A DNA stretch of 64,000 nucleotides from FEN-1297 sp964498065 (GTDB taxonomy: Bacteria; Bacteroidota; Ignavibacteria; Ignavibacteriales; Ignavibacteriaceae), in NCBI GenBank assembly GCA_964498065.1, contig CAZCFZ010000018.1, positions 5,384-69,383 on the forward strand, given 5' to 3'. Below, one piece after another: positions 58,789 to 64,000 of the stretch (positions are counted from its first letter, which is position 1; each line of letters starts with the position of its first letter). The notes under the pieces are model-generated. The model was not told the origin of the DNA and made no database searches. It was given only the letters and a program-made list of their open reading frames with translations. Made by a program: the position numbers and the translations under genes.

Positions 58789-61700
58789 TTAGGAAATAAC
58801 CCTTTCAATTTGAATAGAACACTCATAATCTCCGATTTTCCAGTCTTGATTATATCCGTTGTTAAATTTGTTTTCATTAACCATTTCTTCAGCCAGTGTC
58901 TCGTTGGAAATATATTCATTAAATGAATTTACAGCTTCCACAAGCTTATCGCTTCCATAATATTTTATTTTAATTCTATCCGTAACATCATATCCGGCAT
59001 CTTTTCTCATATTCTGGATCCGATTAACAAATTCCCTCGCCAATCCTTCCGCAACAAGATCATCACTTAACTCGGTATCAAGGGCCACAGTTACTCCCTC
59101 ACCAGTTTCCACAAGCCAGCCGGTAATTTCCGAGCTGATTATTTCTACATCGTCTTTTCCGATTTCTATATCCTCACCATTTACTTTTGTTTTGATTTCA
59201 CCTCCGCCTTCAAGTACCGCTATGTCTTCTTTGCCGAATCCTTTTATTAAGTTTGCAACAGCATTTACCTTTTTACCAAACTTCGGCCCGATCGATTTGA
59301 AATTTGCCTTTGCCGATTTATTTACAATTTCGGAATCATCTTTCAATACAATCAATTCTTTGATATTAACTTCATCCAATATCACTTCCTTCATCTTACC
59401 AAGAGCGTCACGCTTAGACTTATCAACTACAACCATAATTTTACTAAGCGGCTGTCTTACTTTCAAATTATTTTTTGCTCTCATCGATCTTGTAAGATAG
59501 ACAACTTTTTGAGCAATGTCCATTTTGTCTTCAAGCTCTTTTTCAAGATATAATGATTTAGGATATTCGCTTAAATGAACCGATTCATATTTATCTTGAG
59601 AAGTAACTGAATTTAAATTTTGATAAAGTTCTTCTGAAATGAACGGAGCAAAAGGCGATGCTAACTTTGATACGGTAATCAAACATTCATACAAAGTTTG
59701 ATATGCGGAAAGCTTATTTTGATTCATCTCGGACTTCCAAAAACGCCTTCTGCACCTTCTTACATACCAGTTAGAAAGATGATCTATAGTAAAATCGGAT
59801 ACAGCCCTAGCCGCTTTTGTTACATCGTAAGCGTCCATCAATTCTTCATAATCTTTAACAAGAGAATTAAGCTTGGAAATAATCCATCTGTCTATTTCAG
59901 GCCTGTCTTCATATGGAATTAATTTCTCCGTAAAATTAAAATTGTCGATATTGGCATATAATGCAAAGAACGAATAAGTATTTAATAATGTACCGAAGAA
60001 TTTTCTCTGAACTTCTACCAATCCGTCCTGATCAAACAAAGTCGGCCTCCAGGGCGGGCTGTTGGTAACCAGGTACCACCTGGTAGCATCGGCACCGTAT
60101 TTATCAAAAAGTTCAAACGGATCTACAGTATTGCCTCTGGTTTTAGACATCTTCAATCCGTTCTTATCAAGTATAAGCTCGTTAACAATTATATTTTTGA
60201 AAGCAACGTTATCAAACAGCATTGTTGCTATTGCATGGAGTGTATAAAACCACCCTCTTGTCTGATCAATGCCTTCGCAGATAAAATCTGCCGGGAAAGA
60301 ATGTTTCTCAAACCGTTCTTTATTTTCAAAAGGATAATGATATTGAGCAAACGGCATAGAGCCCGAATCAAACCAGACATCAATCAATTCTGGAGTGCGC
60401 TTGTATATTTTACCGCTGCGCTCAAACAAAATTTTATCTACAAAAGGTTTATGCAGATCAATATTATCAACATCCTTTATGGAAATTCTTTTCCCGTTTT
60501 CTTCGAGAAAACCTTTCTTTAATTCTTCTATACTGCCGACGGCAAACATATCTCCGTCTTCACTAACCCAGATAGGAAGCGGAGTAGCCCAGAATCTATC
60601 ACGTGACAGAGCCCAGTCTTTGTTTTCCTCCAACCAGTTGCCGAACCTGCCTGAGCCTACTTCAGGCGGCTGCCAATTAATTGTTTTGTTAAGTTCCACC
60701 ATTCGGTTTGCTAAAGAAGTAGTACGGATAAACCATGATTCGCGGGCATAATAAATAACAGGAACATCTTCATGACGCCAGCTAAACGGATAAGAGTGAG
60801 TAATCGTTTCCTTTCTGTATAGAGTCCCTTCTTCTTTCATTTTTCGGATTATACCTTTGTCCGCATCTTTCACAAATTGGCCGGCAAAGTCGGTAATTTC
60901 TGGCGTAAAAGCTCCGCCTCTTGTAACAGGCTGAAGCATTGGAAGATTATACTTTTTTGAAAGTTCATAGTCATCGGCACCAAAAGCAGGTGCAATGTGA
61001 ACGATCCCGGAACCATCTTCAGTACTGACAAAATCACCTAGTGTTACAAAGAATGCTTTTTTATCAACATTTAGATAGTTGAAAAGCTGCTGATATTCCC
61101 AGCCTTCCAGGTCTTTTCCCTTAAGCTCATCAATAATTTCATAATCACCGTCTATAACTGATAATCTTTCTTTAGCAAGAATTATATTTTTTTCGTTGTG
61201 TTTAATTTTTACATAGACAACATCCTGACCGACAGCTAAAGCTACATTTGAAATCAATGTCCAAGGAGTAGTCGTCCATACAAGGAAATATGCATCTTGA
61301 TTTTTAATTTTGAATAATACATATACGGAAGGATCTTTTGTCTCACGGTAACCTAATGCAAGTTCATGAGAAGAAAGAACTGTTTCCGATTTCGGATCCT
61401 GCGGAACAATTTTATAATCTTTATAAATTAATCCTTTGTCGAATAAGGTTTTTAAAGCCCACCAGACCGATTCGATATAATCATTTTTTAAAGTAATATA
61501 AGCTTCATCAAGATTGATCCAGTAACCCATACGGGTTGTCATTTTTTCCCATAGGTCCAAATAAGTAAAAACAGAATCACGGCACGCTTGATTATATTTT
61601 TCAACGCCGTATTCCAGGACCTCGCTTTTATGCTTAATACCGATCTTCTTTTCTACTTCAATTTCAACCGGAAGGCCGTGAGTGTCCCATCCGGCTTTTC

Positions 61701-61941
61701 TTTCCACTTTATAACCTTGAAGTGTTTTGTAGCGGCAAACCAAATCTTTAAGAGTTCTTGCCATTACATGATGAATGCCGGGCTTTCCGTTTGCTGTCGG
61801 CGGGCCTTCGTAAAAAGTAAAAGGTTTGTTTTCATCCCTTGAGGAAATACTTTTCTCAAATATTTTATTCTCTTCCCAAAACTTTAAAATCTTTTCTTCA
61901 ATTTCAGGGTAATTTATTTTTTCTAAATTTTGCTTGAACAT
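58789..61941 (-). CDS. ileS: Isoleucyl-tRNA synthetase (type 2-like)
   Basis: 1050 residues. Class I signatures: the HIGH-equivalent in EGPPTANGKPGIHHVMARTL and KMSKTRGNTVDPFELFD. The editing (CP1) domain is present (GWDTHGLPVEIEVEKKIG; later TVDPFELF, DATRWYLV). The PTANGKPGIHH form and absence of a C-terminal cysteine zinc knuckle place it with the eukaryotic-like type 2 enzymes rather than the E. coli type. Type 2 members are often less sensitive to mupirocin; whether that holds here is inference. It charges tRNA-Ile in the cytoplasm. It precedes the DksA-like gene by 17 bp. Confidence 0.97.
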   Translation of the reverse strand: MFKQNLEKINYPEIEEKILKFWEENKIFEKSISSRDENKPFTFYEGPPTANGKPGIHHVMARTLKDLVCRYKTLQGYKVERKAGWDTHGLPVEIEVEKKIGIKHKSEVLEYGVEKYNQACRDSVFTYLDLWEKMTTRMGYWINLDEAYITLKNDYIESVWWALKTLFDKGLIYKDYKIVPQDPKSETVLSSHELALGYRETKDPSVYVLFKIKNQDAYFLVWTTTPWTLISNVALAVGQDVVYVKIKHNEKNIILAKERLSVIDGDYEIIDELKGKDLEGWEYQQLFNYLNVDKKAFFVTLGDFVSTEDGSGIVHIAPAFGADDYELSKKYNLPMLQPVTRGGAFTPEITDFAGQFVKDADKGIIRKMKEEGTLYRKETITHSYPFSWRHEDVPVIYYARESWFIRTTSLANRMVELNKTINWQPPEVGSGRFGNWLEENKDWALSRDRFWATPLPIWVSEDGDMFAVGSIEELKKGFLEENGKRISIKDVDNIDLHKPFVDKILFERSGKIYKRTPELIDVWFDSGSMPFAQYHYPFENKERFEKHSFPADFICEGIDQTRGWFYTLHAIATMLFDNVAFKNIIVNELILDKNGLKMSKTRGNTVDPFELFDKYGADATRWYLVTNSPPWRPTLFDQDGLVEVQRKFFGTLLNTYSFFALYANIDNFNFTEKLIPYEDRPEIDRWIISKLNSLVKDYEELMDAYDVTKAARAVSDFTIDHLSNWYVRRCRRRFWKSEMNQNKLSAYQTLYECLITVSKLASPFAPFISEELYQNLNSVTSQDKYESVHLSEYPKSLYLEKELEDKMDIAQKVVYLTRSMRAKNNLKVRQPLSKIMVVVDKSKRDALGKMKEVILDEVNIKELIVLKDDSEIVNKSAKANFKSIGPKFGKKVNAVANLIKGFGKEDIAVLEGGGEIKTKVNGEDIEIGKDDVEIISSEITGWLVETGEGVTVALDTELSDDLVAEGLAREFVNRIQNMRKDAGYDVTDRIKIKYYGSDKLVEAVNSFNEYISNETLAEEMVNENKFNNGYNQDWKIGDYECSIQIERVIS

Positions 61942-61987
61942 TTATCTACAATATTTTTTAAGTTATCCTTTATACCGGAAGGTAAAA

Positions 61988-62602
61988 TTATCCGATTTCT
62001 TCATATTTTTTAATAAGCTCTTTTTCGGCATTAATAAAATCTTTTAACTCTCTTTCAATCCTTTCTTTTTTAAGGATTGTATTTTTGGCAGTTAACTCGG
62101 CATCGTTTATTATTTTTTGTGCATTTATCTTAGCTTCTTTAAGTTCAAGCTGCGCTTCCTTTTTTGCATCTCTTACCAGGTCTTCATAAGTTTTAAGTTT
62201 TTCTTTAATAACCATAGATTCTTTTTGAGTAGTTAAAATTTCTACAACTGCCATCCCGAAGAAAGCCATAGCGCCGAGCGTAATATCTCTTAAGCTGTAA
62301 AGTATTAAATTTTCCGTTAATAACTCGTTTGCCGAAAAATAATCTCTAAAAAATGAAATCATTAAAACGCTTATAATTGTAACTGCAATTATCATAGCAA
62401 AAACCACTTTGCCTCCCAATCTCCAGCCCAAAGTTTTGTTAATAAACCAACCGCATGCAAAACAAAGAACCGAAAGGACAAACCAAACTGCAAAATTATT
62501 ATCTCCAAACCTAAAAAGATTTGTATTTAGAAAGTTTGAAGCAAACATTAACACACCCAGTAATCCGGGTGTCAAATAATATAGAAATGATCTCTTTTCC
62601 AT
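61988..62602 (-). CDS. Membrane protein with long C-terminal coiled coil, unknown function
   Basis: 204 residues, not recognised. About four membrane helices occupy residues 8-122 (YLTPGLLGVLMFASNFL, FAVWFVLSVLCFACGWF, VVFAMIIAVTIISVLMISFF, ITLGAMAFFGMAVVEIL), followed by 75 residues of charged alpha-helix (AKKEAQLELKEAKINAQKII), a coiled coil like that of ATP-synthase b or RNase Y stalks. No catalytic motif. Its ATG overlaps the purine nucleoside phosphorylase stop in a TAATG junction, so translation is coupled. With divIVA two genes upstream, an envelope or division scaffold role is possible, but only by position. Confidence 0.8.
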   Translation of the reverse strand: MEKRSFLYYLTPGLLGVLMFASNFLNTNLFRFGDNNFAVWFVLSVLCFACGWFINKTLGWRLGGKVVFAMIIAVTIISVLMISFFRDYFSANELLTENLILYSLRDITLGAMAFFGMAVVEILTTQKESMVIKEKLKTYEDLVRDAKKEAQLELKEAKINAQKIINDAELTAKNTILKKERIERELKDFINAEKELIKKYEEIG

Positions 62603-63423
62603 TATATCCTCTTAATGACTTCTTTCATTATTAATGTCATTTTAGGCTCGGTTGCCATAGCAGTAGCAATAATCTCTTCAACTTTTGCAGGCTTAAGCGA
62701 ATCGGGGAAACATTCGTCGGTTATTATACTAATTCCTAAAACTTTCATCCCCATATGGTTTGCAACTATATTTTCCGGGATTGTAGACATACCCACAACG
62801 TCTGCTCCGGTAGCTCTTAAAAACCTATACTCGGCTTTAGTTTCAAGATTAGGACCCGGAACGGCTACATATACACCTTTTTGAATTTTAATTTTATTAT
62901 CCAGCGCAACTTCCTCGGCAATCTTTAAAAGTTCATGGTTGTAAGGTTCGCTCATATCCGGAAACCGGGGACCCAACTCGTCTTCATTCTTTCCGATTAA
63001 CGGGTTATCTCCGAGCAAGTTTATATGATCAACCATAAGCATTACATCACCTCTGGAATAGAGAGGATTCATTCCGCCGCAGGCATTGGAGACTAGTAAA
63101 GTTTTTACTCCTAGGAATTTCATAACTCTTACCGGATAAGTAATTTGTTGCATAGTATAGCCTTCATAAAAATGAAATCGTCCCTGCATTGCAACAACTT
63201 TTTTATCTCCTATGGAACCGAAAATCAATCTTCCTTTGTGTGATTCAACGGTTGATAAAGGGAAATGCGGCAAATCGGCATAATCAATTTCACGCTCAAT
63301 TTTAATATCTTTTACCAGGCCGCCTAATCCCGTACCTAAAATTATCCCTACCGGATAATCATCCTTAACTTTTTCTCTAATTACTTTTAGGGTTTCGTTT
63401 ATCTTAGAAATTAAATCATTCAT
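62602..63423 (-). CDS. punA: Purine nucleoside phosphorylase (trimeric class)
   Basis: 273 residues, normal for class I PNP. Visible motifs: VGIILGTGLGGLVKDIKIER (phosphate-binding), AMQGRFHFYEGYTMQQITYP, LLVSNACGGMNPLY and the purine-site region VPGPNLETKAEYRFLRATGA with GMSTIPENIVANHMGMKVLG. It splits inosine and guanosine to base and ribose-1-phosphate. Located 5 bp after divIVA, and coupled through TAATG to the membrane/coiled-coil gene. Cytoplasmic. Confidence 0.97.
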   Translation of the reverse strand: MNDLISKINETLKVIREKVKDDYPVGIILGTGLGGLVKDIKIEREIDYADLPHFPLSTVESHKGRLIFGSIGDKKVVAMQGRFHFYEGYTMQQITYPVRVMKFLGVKTLLVSNACGGMNPLYSRGDVMLMVDHINLLGDNPLIGKNEDELGPRFPDMSEPYNHELLKIAEEVALDNKIKIQKGVYVAVPGPNLETKAEYRFLRATGADVVGMSTIPENIVANHMGMKVLGISIITDECFPDSLKPAKVEEIIATAMATEPKMTLIMKEVIKRI

Positions 63424-63428
63424 CTGGT

Positions 63429-63965
63429 TTATAATAGTTTGTTTACAACATCATCGACATTTATATCAATTTTCTTTGCCTGCTCCACCTGCTTTGCGGA
63501 AACAACTTCTTCACCGGCATCTTCCACTTTCATTTCCAATAAATGAGCCTGAGAATTAATTATTGATTTTAAATTAGCAACAATTAAATCTCTCTCTTCT
63601 CTTAAGTTTATAACGGCGTTTCTAATTTCATTTGCATTTTCCCTGGCTTTTTCCAAAATCTGGGATGCCTTTATCTCCGCTTCTTTTACAATTAAGCCGG
63701 CCTGCTTCTTAGTAGATTCAATGGATTTCGTTGAAGATTCCTGCGCTCTAAGCAAAGTATCCTGAAGATTTTTTTCAATCCTTCTGAACTCAGTCAACTT
63801 AGCAGTTGCATCATCAAGCTCTTTCTTCAAAGAATCGTTTTCTTTCTGAAGCGATTCAAATTCGTCGGCAAGTTTTTCAAGAAAAGCCTGAACCTCATCT
63901 TTATCGTAACCTCGCAGACTCTTATTGAACTCCTGCTTCTTTATACTAATGGGGGAAACCTTCAT
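63429..63965 (-). CDS. divIVA: DivIVA-domain protein
   Basis: 178 residues from ATG 63965. A TTG five codons earlier falls on the AAGGAGA ribosome site and is rejected. The N-terminal DivIVA motif is VSPISIKKQEFNKSLRGYDK, including the FxxxLRGYDxxEV pattern that seeds membrane binding, followed by a long coiled coil (about 35-150). DivIVA-type proteins mark curved membrane or recruit partners. In diderm bacteria their role is less defined. It is the most upstream gene of the cluster whose start is inside the window. The sequence upstream to 64000 is open in this strand, so a preceding gene may overlap its start by ATGA, but this cannot be confirmed. Confidence 0.9.
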   Translation of the reverse strand: MKVSPISIKKQEFNKSLRGYDKDEVQAFLEKLADEFESLQKENDSLKKELDDATAKLTEFRRIEKNLQDTLLRAQESSTKSIESTKKQAGLIVKEAEIKASQILEKARENANEIRNAVINLREERDLIVANLKSIINSQAHLLEMKVEDAGEEVVSAKQVEQAKKIDINVDDVVNKLL

Positions 63966-64000
63966 AGGTTCTCCTTCCAATTTTTTGAATAATCTCTTTC

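Noticed and set aside
63962..64000. 3' end of a gene upstream of divIVA ending with an ATGA overlap
   Set aside because: Only 12 codons are visible on the minus strand (ending in TGA at 63962-63964), and a second frame is also open, so it cannot be assigned.

Overview
The window is AT-rich bacterial chromosome. The gene content suggests the Ignavibacteria/Ignavibacteriota branch of the Bacteroidota-Chlorobiota group, although there is no rRNA to prove it. The clues are three secreted proteins ending in type IX secretion (T9SS) sorting domains with the YPNPFN motif, TonB-dependent receptors with carboxypeptidase-regulatory N-domains, a beta-propeller sensor kinase of the type that controls Bacteroidota nutrient loci, a promoter matching the Bacteroidota -33/-7 consensus, and many short palindromic intergenic repeats. 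No rRNA, tRNA, CRISPR array or prophage was seen.

Layout. 1-10.7 kb (minus strand) is an outer-membrane nutrient-response locus: a beta-propeller/Y_Y_Y sensor histidine kinase, two nearly identical NarL-type response regulators, a TonB-dependent receptor and, 20 bp further on, a secreted FN3 protein that runs off the left edge. 11.2-20.7 kb (mostly plus) is housekeeping: house-cleaning NTPase, NRDE protein, formimidoyltransferase and cyclodeaminase separated by an IS200-like transposase surrounded by hairpins, a GH13 glucanase (minus), ilvD and a TPR protein. 20.9-35.2 kb holds three T9SS cargo proteins (two are beta-propellers sharing a 214-bp near-identical 3' segment that contains a palindromic repeat inside the reading frame), an ECF sigma/anti-sigma pair, a CNBD-GAF-ATPase protein lacking the kinase phospho-acceptor His, miaA, a glycosyltransferase and a glycolate/D-lactate-type oxidase.

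35.8-39.7 kb (minus) is an etfB-etfA-acyl-CoA dehydrogenase operon ending with a small unknown gene. 40.1-45.7 kb (plus) is a probable metal-handling locus: a DUF134 regulator preceded by a perfect 20-bp palindrome abutting a promoter, a His-rich NifX-like protein, a His-rich ArsP_2-type 10TM permease, a TonB receptor and an EamA permease. 45.9-52.3 kb has an OsmC protein, two methyltransferases, a MauE-thioredoxin fusion, an MFS transporter and a trans-sulfuration enzyme. 52.7-64 kb (minus) is a core growth cluster: divIVA, purine nucleoside phosphorylase, a membrane/coiled-coil protein, ileS, a DksA-like protein with an H1-like tail, two tandem lspA genes, an RluD-type synthase, cysS, a YgjP-like protease and a thioredoxin-like protein.

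Intergenic DNA is unusually rich in structured repeats: a 118/119-bp element with terminal inverted repeats (two copies), ACTCC/GGAGT hairpins around the transposase and again 26 kb away, CCCTTCCC/GGGAAGGG hairpins (two intergenic, two related ones inside genes), and several composite palindromes. The best candidates for undescribed biology are the metal locus with its operator, the split beta-propeller two-component locus, and the transposase/hairpin system.
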